Notes under the pieces: model-generated
Database searches by the model: none
What the model was told of the DNA's origin: nothing
Seen by the model: the letters and a program-made list of their open reading frames with translations, nothing else
Shown: positions 42,525 to 52,571 of the stretch, piece by piece
How positions within the stretch are numbered: the first letter of the stretch is position 1
Layout of the letters: each line of letters begins with the position of its first letter
NCBI RefSeq assembly: GCF_008973665.1
Contig: NZ_WACP01000004.1
Span: forward strand, 124,001-188,000
Source of the DNA: Paenibacillus tengchongensis
GTDB lineage: Bacteria; Bacillota; Bacilli; Paenibacillales; Paenibacillaceae
Length of the DNA: 64,000 nucleotides
Direction: 5' to 3'
Made by a program: the position numbers and the translations under genes

Positions 42525-43178
42525 ATGCTCGGAATCATCCGTGTAATTACATTGCAGGAAGAGAGCGCCATTCATTTGCATGGTGCGCTGATTGAGCACC
42601 GCTATGGCCTGCCGGTCATCAGCCGCTGCATACCGGATCAGCCGCAGGGCGTGTACAATGAAGCGACGGAGGCACAGTCGGTGCCGAAGATTATCGCGCT
42701 GGCCCGTGAGCTGGAGCAGGCCGGCTGCTCTGCGGTCGGCATCAGCTGCGCGGCTGATCCGGCGCTGGCGGAGGCGCGCGAGGCCGCCCGGATTCCGGTG
42801 CTCGGAGCGGGCTCCTGCGCCGCGCATCTGGCGCTGGCCTACGCCTCGCGCATCGGTGTGCTGACCATCCTGGAGGAGGTTCCGCCGCTCATCCGTTCCA
42901 TCCTGGGCGATTCCTATATCGGAATGGACCGCCCGGATGGTGTCACAACCACGCTTGACCTGAATACGCCGGCCGGCCGCGCCGGCGCCCTTGCCGGAGC
43001 GCAGCGCCTGGCAGACCGCGGCGCCGAAGCCATTGTGCTCGCTTGCACCGGCTTCGCCACCATCGGGCTGGCCGCCGAGCTGGAGGCCAAGATCGGCGTG
43101 CGGGCGCTCGATCCGATCCTCGCGCTGGGTGCCGCCGCGGCTGCAGCGGCAAGCGCGCCGCTCTCCTTGCGTACTTGA
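42525..43178 (+). CDS. Asp/Glu/hydantoin racemase-family protein
   Basis: The 217-residue protein has the paired cysteines of cofactor-independent racemases, in VGISCAADP and VLACTGFA, about 115 residues apart, and a glycine/alanine-rich end. The family includes aspartate, glutamate, hydantoin and allantoin racemases. Together with AroM and an aminopeptidase it suggests interconversion of amino-acid or hydantoin stereoisomers. GGGGAGG precedes the ATG. It is the last gene before a terminator. Confidence 0.85.
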   Translation: MLGIIRVITLQEESAIHLHGALIEHRYGLPVISRCIPDQPQGVYNEATEAQSVPKIIALARELEQAGCSAVGISCAADPALAEAREAARIPVLGAGSCAAHLALAYASRIGVLTILEEVPPLIRSILGDSYIGMDRPDGVTTTLDLNTPAGRAGALAGAQRLADRGAEAIVLACTGFATIGLAAELEAKIGVRALDPILALGAAAAAAASAPLSLRT

Positions 43179-43230
43179 CCGAAGGGCTGCGGATCTATCC
43201 GTCCGCCTCTGCCTGGCTGCCAATTCGCAT

Positions 43231-43267
43231 AACGCCTTTTCCGGTTTAACAGCGGGAAGGGCGTTTT
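43231..43267 (+). terminator. terminator after the racemase gene
   Basis: AACGCC...CCG (43231-43243) pairs with CGGGAAGGGCGTT (43253-43265 region), running into five T. It ends the four-gene operon and leaves pucR to its own promoter. Confidence 0.65.
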
Positions 43268-43405
43268 TGCATACGTGTTATCTGCAATTTTATATATTTT
43301 TCCTGTGGTTTGCGGGGGATGTCTGGTAAACTAGCGTGATATCGGCTGTGGCATAGACCATAGGACAACAAGAGATACTGATAACAACAAGGGAGGCCGA
43401 ACAGA

Positions 43406-44932
43406 TTGAATACTCAAGGGATTACGCTGCGGGAATTGCTGCAGCTGCCGGTTCTCTCCAAAGCGAAGGTCATCAGCGGCGCGCAGGGGCTGGACCGGAT
43501 TGTACGGTTCGTGGATATTATGGAGGTTCCCGATCTTCAGGGCTGGATCAGTGAGGGGGTTATGCTGCTGACCACGGCCTATTCCATCCGCCATGATCCT
43601 TCGCTGCTGACGGAACTGATTTATACACTTAACGGGCTGGGTGCGGCAGCTCTGGCCATTAAGCCAGCCCGCTTTCTGAAGGAAATCCCCGGGGAAGCCA
43701 TTGCCGCCAGCAACGACTGTGGTCTGCCCATTGTGGAGATTCCGCCGGAAATCCCCTATACCGATATTACCCAGCCAGTGACAGAGCTGCTGCTGGGCCG
43801 CCAGGCGCTGCTGCTGCGCCGCTCCGAAGAGGTGTACCGCACACTGACCACGATGGTGCTGGAGAACAGCGGCATCCAGGCGGTCAGCGACAATGTGGCT
43901 GAGCTGCTCAAGGCGCCGGTGGCGCTTATCGATAATGAAGGGCGGACTATAGTCTCTTCCCCGCCGGATTACGGCTGGCAGCCCGGGGAAGCGCCGCTCG
44001 GCTGGAACATCCACGTGGACAAGCGCACCGTAGCACGGCTGGTGATCGACAAGGAGAAGCTGGATGATCTGGAGGAAGTGGGCGTGGAGCAGGCCCGCGT
44101 CGTGTTCGCGCTGGAGCTGATGCGCCGCAAGGTTGCCGAGGACACGGAATTCCGGCTGCGCGGCAATTTCATCGACGAGCTGATGACGCCGCCCTTTCCC
44201 TCGCGCCATGAAGTGGAGCGGCGGGCCCGACAGCTCGGGATGAACCCCGAGCACCAATGGGAGGTGGCTGTGATCGAAGGGACGACAGCACCCAGCGAGG
44301 AGACGGTGTACCGGCTTCTGGACCGCGAAGCGCGTCGCCGCGGGGTTACGCCCCATGCCGAATACCGTTCGAACCGGGCGGTGCTGTTCCTGCCGACGCA
44401 GGAAGGGCGCAAGGTTTCCCCTGCCGGGGAGGAGCTGGAGCCCTGGGCGGCGACGCTGCAGGAATGGATGCGGGACAAAGCCGGAGGGCTCAGCGGTTAC
44501 CGCGCGGGCATCGGCAATCCGCAGCAGCTGTGGAACATACACACCAGCTATGGTGAAGCCCGCAAGGCGCTATCTGTCGCCCGCAGACTCGGCGCAGGGG
44601 CCGGAGAAGTGACGAATTACGGCGATATTGAGGTCTACCATCTGCTAGAGGGCCTGAGCGGACCCGGCTTCGAAGCCTTGTTCGAGCGGAAGCTGGGCAA
44701 GCTGCTGCGTTATGACAAGGAGCATGACAGCAACATGCTGCTGACCTTTTACCATTATCTCGAATGCAACGGCAGTCTGATCGACACGGCAGCCAGCCTG
44801 TACATCCACCGTAATTCGGTGAAATACCGGCTGGAGCGGATCCGCGACATCACCGGTTTCGATCTGAATGATCCGCGAGAGCAGTTCGTCTGCCACCTGT
44901 GTCTGATTTATTATTATCTGCAGGAAAAATAG
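43406..44932 (+). CDS. PucR-family transcriptional regulator
   Basis: This is a full-length 508-residue PucR-type regulator. It has the N-terminal purine-catabolism (PucR) domain with LRELLQLPVLSKAKVISGAQGL, FVDIMEVPD and EGVMLLTTAYSI. A central GGDEF-like/GAF-like region follows (about residues 130-380). The C-terminal helix-turn-helix reads LYIHRNSVKYRLERIRDITG. B. subtilis PucR controls purine degradation. Here it separates the DUF1177-aroM operon from the dpp operon and very likely controls one or both. TTG start, 9 bases after GGGAGG. Confidence 0.92.
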   Translation: MNTQGITLRELLQLPVLSKAKVISGAQGLDRIVRFVDIMEVPDLQGWISEGVMLLTTAYSIRHDPSLLTELIYTLNGLGAAALAIKPARFLKEIPGEAIAASNDCGLPIVEIPPEIPYTDITQPVTELLLGRQALLLRRSEEVYRTLTTMVLENSGIQAVSDNVAELLKAPVALIDNEGRTIVSSPPDYGWQPGEAPLGWNIHVDKRTVARLVIDKEKLDDLEEVGVEQARVVFALELMRRKVAEDTEFRLRGNFIDELMTPPFPSRHEVERRARQLGMNPEHQWEVAVIEGTTAPSEETVYRLLDREARRRGVTPHAEYRSNRAVLFLPTQEGRKVSPAGEELEPWAATLQEWMRDKAGGLSGYRAGIGNPQQLWNIHTSYGEARKALSVARRLGAGAGEVTNYGDIEVYHLLEGLSGPGFEALFERKLGKLLRYDKEHDSNMLLTFYHYLECNGSLIDTAASLYIHRNSVKYRLERIRDITGFDLNDPREQFVCHLCLIYYYLQEK

Positions 44933-44993
44933 GCGGGACTGGAAGTTTCCGGTCCCTGTGTAAGGTAAGATAACACAATAGGCGTTTCTTAGT

Positions 44994-45024
44994 GCACAAC
45001 CGACAAACGGTTGTGCTTTTTTTT
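44994..45024 (+). terminator. terminator after pucR
   Basis: A perfect 9-bp stem (GCACAACCG with CGGTTGTGC) has an ACAAA loop and is followed by eight T, a textbook intrinsic terminator. Confidence 0.92.
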
Positions 45025-45189
45025 AGTGGAACGGGACGTAGAGGGGCGGCCGGAAAGTTTGTAGAATTAGCACAACCGCTAAAGAGAACGAAGAAATAAC
45101 ACAGTTCCTGATAAGAAACCTCCCCTCTGGCAGGTTAAAGCGCCAAAGCCGCAGGGGTGGACACAGAAAGCCGTAAGGGGGTTGATTCA

Positions 45190-46200
45190 TTGTTTGCCTA
45201 CACGCTCAAAAGATTGCTGCAAATGATTCCGGCCTTGCTCGGCATCATCGTCATCACCTTCATCCTCTCCCGGGTGCTGCCGGGCGATCCGGCCATTATG
45301 CTCGCCGGGGAGCAGGCTCCGCCGGAGACGGTCGACAAAATCCGTCAGGACATGGGACTGGACAAGTCGCTGTATCTGCAATTCTTCACTTATTTCGGCC
45401 AGCTGTTCCAGGGAGACATCGGTTATGCCTACCATACGGGACATTCCGTGGCCAGCGACTTAGCTTCGCGGTTCCCGGCTACCCTGGAGCTGACGTTAGC
45501 CAGTATTCTCATTGCGATTGTGGTCGCCATTCCGGTCGGTATCATTGCCGCCACCCGCAAGGAATCGGTCATTGACCACATTTCCCGGGTGTTCTCGCTG
45601 ATCGGGGCCTGCGTGCCTATCTTCTGGCTGGGACTGATGTTCGTGTATATTTTCTACTCCATTCTGGGCTGGGCGCCGGCGCCGATGGGCCGGATCAGCG
45701 GAGATCTGAACCCGCCGACGCATATTACCGGGCTGTATGTGCTGGACAGCCTGCTCACCGGTGACACAGCTGCACTGAAAAGCAGTCTCGCCCATCTGCT
45801 GCTCCCGGCAATCTGCCTCAGCACCGGCACGATGGCCATCGTGGCCCGCATGACGCGCTCCAGCATGCTGGAGGTGGTCGATCAGGACTTCGTCCGCACC
45901 GCCCGGGCCAAAGGGCTGAAGGAATCGGCGGTCATCTACCGCCATGCGCTGGTTAATGCGCTGATCCCTACGCTGACCGTTCTCGGCCTGCAGTTCGGCT
46001 ATCTGATGGGCGGCGCGGTCATCACCGAGACGATCTTCGCCTGGCCCGGTATCGGCGGGTATGTTACCGATTCGATTCTTGCCGCCGACTATGCGCCGAT
46101 CCAGGCGTTCACACTGATCAGCGCCATACTCTACTGTGGCATCAACCTGGCGGTGGACTTGATCTATGGGACAATCGATCCGCGTATCCGCTATGAATAA
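45190..46200 (+). CDS. dppB: dipeptide/oligopeptide ABC transporter permease (DppB type)
   Basis: The 336-residue membrane protein starts YTLKRLLQMIPALLGIIVITF, the DppB/OppB N-terminus, with the LPGDPA motif. The EAA loop (VDQDFVRTARAKGLKESAVIYRHALVNALIPTLT) contacts the ATPases. Six membrane segments are visible. The TTG at 45190, 8 bases after AAGGGGG, is preferred to an upstream GTG because translation then begins at the family-typical MFAYTLKR. First gene of dppBC-dppA-M20 peptidase-dppDF. Confidence 0.93.
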   Translation: MFAYTLKRLLQMIPALLGIIVITFILSRVLPGDPAIMLAGEQAPPETVDKIRQDMGLDKSLYLQFFTYFGQLFQGDIGYAYHTGHSVASDLASRFPATLELTLASILIAIVVAIPVGIIAATRKESVIDHISRVFSLIGACVPIFWLGLMFVYIFYSILGWAPAPMGRISGDLNPPTHITGLYVLDSLLTGDTAALKSSLAHLLLPAICLSTGTMAIVARMTRSSMLEVVDQDFVRTARAKGLKESAVIYRHALVNALIPTLTVLGLQFGYLMGGAVITETIFAWPGIGGYVTDSILAADYAPIQAFTLISAILYCGINLAVDLIYGTIDPRIRYE

Positions 46201-46227
46201 CCGCAAACTGAAAGGAGGAGCCCCACT

Positions 46228-47127
46228 ATGAGCACTGCAGCGCAAACCGCACAGGGCGTGCCGCCGAAGCCGGCGGCCCCGTCCAAACCGACAACTCTCT
46301 GGAGCCTGCTTCTACATAACCGGCTGGCCGCGGTCGGGCTTGCTTTCATCCTGCTGTGGACGGTCATTGCGCTGATCGCCCCCTGGATTGCGCCATACGA
46401 TCCTTATGCGACGGACATGGCGAACAAGCTGCAGCCCCCTTCGGCCGGCCACTGGTTCGGCACTGACAACTTTGGCCGCGACATTCTCAGCCGGGTGCTC
46501 TACGGCGCACGGATCAGCATCTGGACCGGCCTGATCGCCGTAGCCATTTCCTTCTTCATCGGTGTGCCGCTCGGCGGCATCGCCGCCTACTACGGCGGCC
46601 GCACCGGCACCGTCATCATGCGGGTGATGGATGTGCTGCTGTCCTTTCCGTCGCTGGTGCTGTCGATGGCCATCGCCGCTTCCATCGGCGCGGGCCTCAG
46701 CAGCGCAATGATTGCCGTCGGCGTCGTCGGCATTCCCGAGTTCGCCCGGCTCATGTTCGGGCAGACCGTTTCGCTGCGCGAGAAGGAATACGTAGAGGCC
46801 AGCCGGGCCATCGGGGTGAAGGACTCCGTTATTCTCTACCGCCACATCCTTCCCAATGCGCTCGCTCCGCTGCTGGTACAGGCTACGCTGGGCATGGGCT
46901 TCGCCATTCTGACGGCTTCCAGTCTCAGCTTTCTCGGTCTCGGGGTCAAGCCCCCGATTGCTGAATGGGGCGCCATGATTTCCGAGGGCAGGGAGTACAT
47001 TATCTCCGGCCAGTGGTGGCTGGTTACCTTCCCGGGCCTGTCCATCGCCACGTCGATTCTCGGGTTCAACCTGCTCGGCGACGGGTTCCGGGATGTGCTT
47101 GATCCGCGGTTGCGGTCGGGGAAATAA
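46228..47127 (+). CDS. dppC: dipeptide/oligopeptide ABC transporter permease (DppC type)
   Basis: The 299-residue second permease has an N-terminal OppC-N segment (LLLHNRLAAVGLAFILLWTVIALIAPWI), the HWFGTDNFGRDILSRVLYGARIS motif typical of DppC/OppC, and the EAA loop EYVEASRAIGVKDSVILYRHILPN. AAAGGAGG precedes the ATG, 27 bases after dppB. It pairs with DppB to form the channel. Confidence 0.94.
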   Translation: MSTAAQTAQGVPPKPAAPSKPTTLWSLLLHNRLAAVGLAFILLWTVIALIAPWIAPYDPYATDMANKLQPPSAGHWFGTDNFGRDILSRVLYGARISIWTGLIAVAISFFIGVPLGGIAAYYGGRTGTVIMRVMDVLLSFPSLVLSMAIAASIGAGLSSAMIAVGVVGIPEFARLMFGQTVSLREKEYVEASRAIGVKDSVILYRHILPNALAPLLVQATLGMGFAILTASSLSFLGLGVKPPIAEWGAMISEGREYIISGQWWLVTFPGLSIATSILGFNLLGDGFRDVLDPRLRSGK

Positions 47128-47369
47128 GCGCTCCGGGGCAGCAGCCCCGGGAAGTCTTATGTGCCCGGTAAATATAGATAGGCCTGGCTCAGGCGGCATC
47201 CTCTTGAAGGACGGGCCATCCGGTGGTCCCCCTAAAATCACAGCTGTGATCCGTTTCTTCAACCGGGCCGCAATAAGAGCCAAGCGGCAACACGGCATCC
47301 GTACCCGTCCGGACGGACGGATACGGGCGCTCTTTAAGGCAAGCAGGATAACCAAAGGGAGGTTTCACG
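47128..47369 (+). other. dppC-dppA intergenic region with strong dyad
   Basis: The perfect palindrome CCGTCCGGACGG at 47305-47316 is extended by CCGTA/TACGG flanks. A hairpin here, between the permease genes and the binding-protein gene, could stabilise or process the mRNA so that the binding protein is made in excess, as is common for importers. No ORF or promoter stands out. Confidence 0.4.
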
Positions 47370-48971
47370 ATGAAGAAAGTTAAATTGCTGTCCACACTCA
47401 TCGCATTTTCAGTCATGCTGGCCGGCTGCGCCAGCAGCGCCAACCCGCAGACCCCTGCCGCCACCAATTCGGCAAATTCGGGAGCAGCGGCGCAAAGCGC
47501 GGCGAAACCGTTCCTTACGGTCGCTTATTCGGAGGGCGGCACCACGCTGGACCCGGCCGAGGCGAATGACCTGACTTCGGATACCCTGGTGCTGGCCGCC
47601 TACGACCAGCTGGTCACCTACGGCATCAAGACAGAGAACGGCGTGAACCTGGCGAACACCGAGGATATCCAGCCGATGCTGGCCGAGAGCTGGGAGGTTT
47701 CGGACGACAATACCGTCTACACCTTCAAGATCAGACCGGGCGTAACTTTCCAGAGCGGCAATCCGGTGGACGCCGCGGCAGTGGCCTACTCTTTTGAACG
47801 TGTAGCGAGTTCCAGCTCCGGCAGCTTCCTCTACGGTATGGCTTCCATTAAGTCAGTAACCGCCAAGGACGATTCCACCGTGGAAATCACCCTGACGGCG
47901 CCGAACCATATGTTCCTGCAGATCATCTCCATGTACACCTTCTCCATTGTGGACCAGAAGACAGTGGAAGCGCAGGGTGCGGATTATTTGAAGACCAACG
48001 CCGCCGGATCCGGCCCGTTCACGCTGGAGAAGTGGGATCCGGCTACGGAAGCGGTGTTTACGCCCTATGAGGATTACTGGCAGGGTGCAGCACAGCTCGG
48101 AAAAGTTACGCTGAAGTTCACCAAGGAAGCGTCCAACCGCGTCCTGCTGCTGGATAAGGGCGATGTGGATATGGCAATCGAAATTCCGCCGAAGGATGTC
48201 TCCGCACTGGAGAGCAACAGCAATCTGACCGTAGCCTCGAATGCGAGCAACCGGATTCTCTATTTTGCCATGAACAGCAAGGTGGAGCCGTTCAACAACG
48301 TGAAGGTCCGTCAGGCGATCAACTATGCCATCCCTTATGACGAACTGCTCAGCGGTGTCATGTATGGACAGGCCAGCCAGATGAAGAGCTCTGTCGCCAG
48401 CAATACGCCGGGCTTTACGGATGCGGGCTATGTATACGAGCACAACCTCGACAAGGCCAAAGAGCTGCTGAAGGAAGCGGGCTACGAGAACGGCTTTACC
48501 TTCGACTTCACACTGGGCTCCGGTTTTGACGACTGGGAAGACGACGCCGTGCTGATCCAGGCCGAGCTGGCCAAGATCGGTGTGACGATGAACATCAACA
48601 AGCTGGCCCGGGCGCAGTTCCTGGAGCAGCAGAAGACGCATAACCTGACCTCTTATATTTCAAAATGGACTTCTTTTGTCAATGATCCCGGCTATCACCT
48701 TGGTTTCCTGATGTACGGCAGCGGCTCCTCCAACTACAACAACTATCAGAATGCCGAAGTCGACAAGCTGTGGGAGCAGGCCAACGCCGAACCTGACCAG
48801 GCGAAGCGCGAGGAGTTGTACAAGCAGGCGCAGGAGATCATTACGACGGAAGCGCCATGGGCTTATCTGTATGAGTACAACCGCATTGTCGGCATGAGCA
48901 ACAAGATCAGCGGCTATGCGTTCTACCCGGATGAAGTCATCCGTTTCTACCCGCTGACGAAGCAGCAATAA
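47370..48971 (+). CDS. dppA: extracellular peptide-binding lipoprotein (family 5 solute-binding protein)
   Basis: The 533-residue lipoprotein has a signal peptide with lipobox LAGC, lipidated at C20, and a Ser/Ala/Asn-rich tether to residue 45. The family-5 binding-protein fold follows, with YDQLVTYG, LAESWEVSDDNTVYTFKIRPGV and AINYAIPYDEL. It delivers peptides or a related ligand to the DppBC permease. The ligand is not deducible; the cluster suggests dipeptides or modified amino-acid derivatives. GGGAGG precedes the ATG. Confidence 0.93.
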   Translation: MKKVKLLSTLIAFSVMLAGCASSANPQTPAATNSANSGAAAQSAAKPFLTVAYSEGGTTLDPAEANDLTSDTLVLAAYDQLVTYGIKTENGVNLANTEDIQPMLAESWEVSDDNTVYTFKIRPGVTFQSGNPVDAAAVAYSFERVASSSSGSFLYGMASIKSVTAKDDSTVEITLTAPNHMFLQIISMYTFSIVDQKTVEAQGADYLKTNAAGSGPFTLEKWDPATEAVFTPYEDYWQGAAQLGKVTLKFTKEASNRVLLLDKGDVDMAIEIPPKDVSALESNSNLTVASNASNRILYFAMNSKVEPFNNVKVRQAINYAIPYDELLSGVMYGQASQMKSSVASNTPGFTDAGYVYEHNLDKAKELLKEAGYENGFTFDFTLGSGFDDWEDDAVLIQAELAKIGVTMNINKLARAQFLEQQKTHNLTSYISKWTSFVNDPGYHLGFLMYGSGSSNYNNYQNAEVDKLWEQANAEPDQAKREELYKQAQEIITTEAPWAYLYEYNRIVGMSNKISGYAFYPDEVIRFYPLTKQQ

Positions 48972-48987
48972 TTCAGCTTGGCACAAA

Positions 48988-49023
48988 AAGAGCGGGCGGG
49001 CCCAAAGAGCCCGTCCCTCTTTG
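48988..49023 (+). terminator. attenuating hairpin between dppA and the M20 peptidase gene
   Basis: AAAGAGCGGGCGGGC (48988-49002) pairs with GCCCGTCCCTCTTT (49010-49023) with one bulge; the T-run is short (TTTG). It likely reduces, not abolishes, read-through into the downstream genes of the same operon. Confidence 0.5.
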
Positions 49024-49076
49024 TCCAAATTAACGGCGTCCGCCGCTGTGGCGCGCAGGACCTAAAAAAGGAGAGC

Positions 49077-50378
49077 ATGGATGCAATGACTGACTGGAAG
49101 AGCAAGATTCTGAACGCCATTGATGAGCGTCAGGAGGAACTGCTGGAGCTGTGCTCGCAGCTGATCCGCTTTCCTTCGGAGAACCCGCCGGGGGATTCGC
49201 GGGAGATCAGCGCGTTTATCATCGATTACCTGAAGCAGGCCGGAATTGAAACGGAGGTTCATCCGGCTACCGATACGATGCTGAATCTGGTATCCACCTT
49301 GAAGTCGGAGTCCGCCAGTCCAGGCGGCTCCAAGGGCAACAAGCTGATCTTCTGCGGCCATACGGATGTCGTTCCGGCCGGCGATCTTTCGCGCTGGGAT
49401 TTCGACCCGTTCTGCGGCGACATCGTGGACGGCTACCTGCTCGGCCGGGGAGCGTCCGACATGAAGGCCGGCCTTGGCGGGCTGATCTTCGCCATGGCGC
49501 TGCTCGCGAAGCTCGGCGTGCCGCTGCAGGGCGACCTGGCGCTGCTGGTGGTGCCGGACGAGGAGACCGGCGGCCACCTTGGCGTGCCGTGGGTGCTGGA
49601 GCGCGGTCTGGTGGACGGCACCGCCGCAGTGATCGCGGAGCCTTCCGGCCCGCTGAATCCGACCATTGGCCAGAAGGGCAGCTGCTGGTTCGAATTCACC
49701 GTCGAAGGGACGCCGGGTCACGGCAGTCTGGCGCCGGTGGTCGGCGAGAACGCGATTGTCAAAGCGGCCAAGGGCATCGAGGCCCTGCAGCGGCTGTGGG
49801 ACATCCGTCCGAACCTTCCCGAGGAGGTCAAAGAGATTATTCGCATCTCCCAGGATTATGTGAAGGAACGCGAGGACAACGGTTCGGTCGCTTACCAGGT
49901 GTTCGACCATGTGACGGTCAATATCGGCACCATTACCGGCGGCACCAAGGTTAACGTAGTTGCCGACCGCTGCACCGTGCAGGTTGATTCGCGGGTACCA
50001 TTCGGCGTCGATTACCGCGATGTGTTGGACCGCGCACGCTCGCTGCTACTGGAAGCAGGCATTGAGTCCGAGGTGAAGGGCTTCGGCTTCCAGGGGAACG
50101 CGAACTGGACCTCGCCGGAGGAGCCGGTCGTCCGCATCCTGGTGGACAGCATTTCCGAAGTCAGCGGAGAGGAAGCCTACGGCGTACTGCAGTGGGCGTC
50201 GAGCGATGCCCGCCATTTCCGTAACCACAACATTCCTGTGCTGCAGTACGGTCCGGCGGAGCTGCCGACCATTCATAACTTCAACGAGAAAGCGCCGGTC
50301 TGGCAGATCATTCAATGCGCGAAGGTCTATGCGCTGACGGCGCTGGAATATCTGGGTGTGGAACGAGACGAAGGTTAA
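49077..50378 (+). CDS. M20-family peptidase/deacylase (ArgE/DapE type)
   Basis: The 433-residue metallohydrolase has the zinc ligands in CGHTDVVPAGD, GRGASDMKAG and VPDEETGGHLG, a lid domain (GTPGHGSLAPVVGENAIVK) and the C-terminal His in IHNFNEKAPV. ArgE, DapE, carboxypeptidase G and several dipeptidases share this pattern. AAAGGAG precedes the ATG at 49077; the ATG three codons later is also possible. Its placement inside a dipeptide importer operon suggests it hydrolyses the imported compound in the cytoplasm. Confidence 0.88.
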   Translation: MDAMTDWKSKILNAIDERQEELLELCSQLIRFPSENPPGDSREISAFIIDYLKQAGIETEVHPATDTMLNLVSTLKSESASPGGSKGNKLIFCGHTDVVPAGDLSRWDFDPFCGDIVDGYLLGRGASDMKAGLGGLIFAMALLAKLGVPLQGDLALLVVPDEETGGHLGVPWVLERGLVDGTAAVIAEPSGPLNPTIGQKGSCWFEFTVEGTPGHGSLAPVVGENAIVKAAKGIEALQRLWDIRPNLPEEVKEIIRISQDYVKEREDNGSVAYQVFDHVTVNIGTITGGTKVNVVADRCTVQVDSRVPFGVDYRDVLDRARSLLLEAGIESEVKGFGFQGNANWTSPEEPVVRILVDSISEVSGEEAYGVLQWASSDARHFRNHNIPVLQYGPAELPTIHNFNEKAPVWQIIQCAKVYALTALEYLGVERDEG

Positions 50379-50455
50379 ATGGAGTAAAGTGAAGCGCTTA
50401 AAGACCAAAAGGAAAAGTCCAGAGAGAGTATCAGCAACCGTTAGGAGGGGTCAGA

Positions 50456-51433
50456 ATGACAGAGCTGCTTCAAGTTTCCGGGCTATGTACGGAATTTACT
50501 ACGGCGGCAGGTAATATCCGGGCGGTGGACGGCGTCAGCCTGTCTGTGCGCAAGGGCGAAACGCTGGGCATCGTCGGCGAGTCCGGCTGCGGCAAAAGCA
50601 TCACCTCGCTGTCGATTATGCAGCTGCTGCCGAAGCGGATCGGCCGGGTCGCCGCCGGCGAGATCCGGTTCGAAGGCAGGAATATGCTGGATATGCCCGA
50701 GAAAGAGGTGCGCAGCATCCGCGGCAACCGGATCGCCATGATCTTCCAGGAGCCGATGACCTCGCTTAACCCGGTATTCAAGATCGGGCGGCAGATCTCC
50801 GAATCGGCCAGGTACCATCTGAAGCTGAGCCAAAAGGAGGCTGACGCACGCGCGGTAGACATGCTGCGCAAGGTCGGCATTCCCCGGCCGGAGAAGATTG
50901 CCGAGCAATATGCGCATCAGCTCTCCGGCGGGATGCGCCAGCGGGTGATGATCGCCATGGCGATGGTCTGTAACCCCCGGCTTCTGATCGCCGATGAGCC
51001 GACGACAGCGCTGGACGTGACGATCCAGGCGCAGATTCTCGACTTGATGCGCGAGCTGCAGGAGAAGGAAGGCATGTCCATCCTGATGATCACCCATGAT
51101 CTGGGTGTAGTCGCAGAGATGTGCGACCGGGTGGTCATCATGTATGCGGGCCAGGTGGTGGAGGAAGCGGAGGTGCATGAATTGTTCAGCCGTCCGCTCC
51201 ATCCTTACACCCGCGGGCTGCTGGCTTCGCTGCCGCAGCTGGCAGAAGACCAGGACCGCCTGGCCTCCATCCCCGGCCAGGTGCCGAATCCGGCCCAGAT
51301 GCCTGCGGGCTGCCGGTTCGCACCGCGCTGCCCGGCGGCGGTGGAGCGCTGCCGGACCGAAAGACCCGAGCTGCTGGAGACGGAGCCGGGACATACTTGC
51401 CGCTGTCTGCTGCAGCAGGAGGGATTGCTATGA
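50456..51433 (+). CDS. dppD: dipeptide ABC transporter ATPase (DppD type)
   Basis: The 325-residue ATPase has Walker [14 protein letters not shown]-loop [12 protein letters not shown], signature [15 protein letters not shown], Walker [13 protein letters not shown] and H-loop MITHDLGVV. The C-terminal oligopeptide-transporter extension carries the cysteine cluster [14 protein letters not shown], which binds an iron-sulfur cluster in some relatives. Its TGA overlaps the dppF start (ATGA). Confidence 0.95.
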   Translation: MTELLQVSGLCTEFTTAAGNIRAVDGVSLSVRKGETLGIVGESGCGKSITSLSIMQLLPKRIGRVAAGEIRFEGRNMLDMPEKEVRSIRGNRIAMIFQEPMTSLNPVFKIGRQISESARYHLKLSQKEADARAVDMLRKVGIPRPEKIAEQYAHQLSGGMRQRVMIAMAMVCNPRLLIADEPTTALDVTIQAQILDLMRELQEKEGMSILMITHDLGVVAEMCDRVVIMYAGQVVEEAEVHELFSRPLHPYTRGLLASLPQLAEDQDRLASIPGQVPNPAQMPAGCRFAPRCPAAVERCRTERPELLETEPGHTCRCLLQQEGLL

Positions 51434-52392
51434 GCACTATACTGGAAGTACGCAACCTGAAGAAGCATTATCCGATCCGCAAAGGATTCTTCGGCAAGCA
51501 GGTCGGGTCCGTCAAGGCTGTGGACGGAATCACGCTCTCTGTCGAGAAGGGCGAGACGCTGGCTGTCGTCGGGGAATCCGGCTGCGGCAAGTCGACGACG
51601 GGGCGCGCCATTCTGCGGCTGATCGAGCCGACGGAAGGCGAAATAGCATTTAACGGCACCGATGTGCGCAGTCTGAATCCGGAGCAGCTGCGGAGATTCC
51701 GCACCGATATGCAGATGGTGTTCCAGGACCCGTACGCCTCCCTCGATCCGCGCTGGACGGTGCAGCGCATTCTCGAAGAGCCGCTGCGCACGCACGCCCA
51801 GGCGGGCGGCGGCGAGCTGCAGGCCAAGGTCGAGCAGCTGATGGAGGTCGTCGGCCTGTCGCCGTATCAGGCGCACCGCTTCCCGCATGAGTTCTCCGGA
51901 GGCCAGCGGCAGCGCATCGGCATCGCCCGCGCGCTGGCGCTGAATCCGAAGTTCATCGTCTGCGACGAGCCGGTCTCGGCGCTCGACGTATCGATTCAGG
52001 CCCAGGTGCTGAACCTGATGCAGGATTTGCAGGAGCAGTACGGCCTGACGTATATGTTCATCTCGCATGACCTGTCAGTGGTGAAGTTCATCAGCGACCG
52101 GGTTGCCGTGATGTATCTCGGACGGATGGTTGAGCTGGCGCCGACGAAGGAGCTGTTCGCAAGGCCGCTGCATCCGTACACCCAGGCGCTGATGTCGGCG
52201 GTGCCGTCGCCGGTGCCGGGGCAGAAGAAGGAACGCATCGTCCTGACGGGCGACGTGCCGAACCCGGAGACGCCGCCCGCCGGCTGCGCCTTCCATCCGC
52301 GCTGTCCGTATGCGATGGACCGCTGCCGCTCGGAGGCGCCGGTGCTGCGCGAGCTGGATTCGGGGCATCAGGTGTCTTGCCATTTATATTGA
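51430..52392 (+). CDS. dppF: dipeptide ABC transporter ATPase (DppF type)
   Basis: The 320-residue second ATPase has Walker [12 protein letters not shown], signature [15 protein letters not shown], Walker [14 protein letters not shown]-loop FISHDLSVV and the C-terminal [17 protein letters not shown] 51430 is preceded by AGGAGGG and overlaps the dppD stop; an in-frame TTG upstream lies inside dppD and has no site. It closes the importer operon and the accessory island. Confidence 0.95.
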   Translation: MSTILEVRNLKKHYPIRKGFFGKQVGSVKAVDGITLSVEKGETLAVVGESGCGKSTTGRAILRLIEPTEGEIAFNGTDVRSLNPEQLRRFRTDMQMVFQDPYASLDPRWTVQRILEEPLRTHAQAGGGELQAKVEQLMEVVGLSPYQAHRFPHEFSGGQRQRIGIARALALNPKFIVCDEPVSALDVSIQAQVLNLMQDLQEQYGLTYMFISHDLSVVKFISDRVAVMYLGRMVELAPTKELFARPLHPYTQALMSAVPSPVPGQKKERIVLTGDVPNPETPPAGCAFHPRCPYAMDRCRSEAPVLRELDSGHQVSCHLY

Positions 52393-52402
52393 TTATTTGA
52401 AG

Positions 52403-52434
52403 GGCCATCCGCCAGTGACTGCGGATGGCCTTTT
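52403..52434 (+). terminator. terminator after dppF
   Basis: GGCCATCCGC (52403-52412) pairs exactly with GCGGATGGCC (52421-52430), with an 8-base loop and TTTT following. Confidence 0.85.
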
Positions 52435-52571
52435 AAGGTGATTTCCGGTACATATCTAGTAAACTTGCAGCTTTAACATACAATTAGGCCATTCTATCAA
52501 TAGATCAGCACAAGCTTCCTTTTCATTAGATTCATATAATTTAGTACACTATGAAAAGGAGTGAGCAAAGT

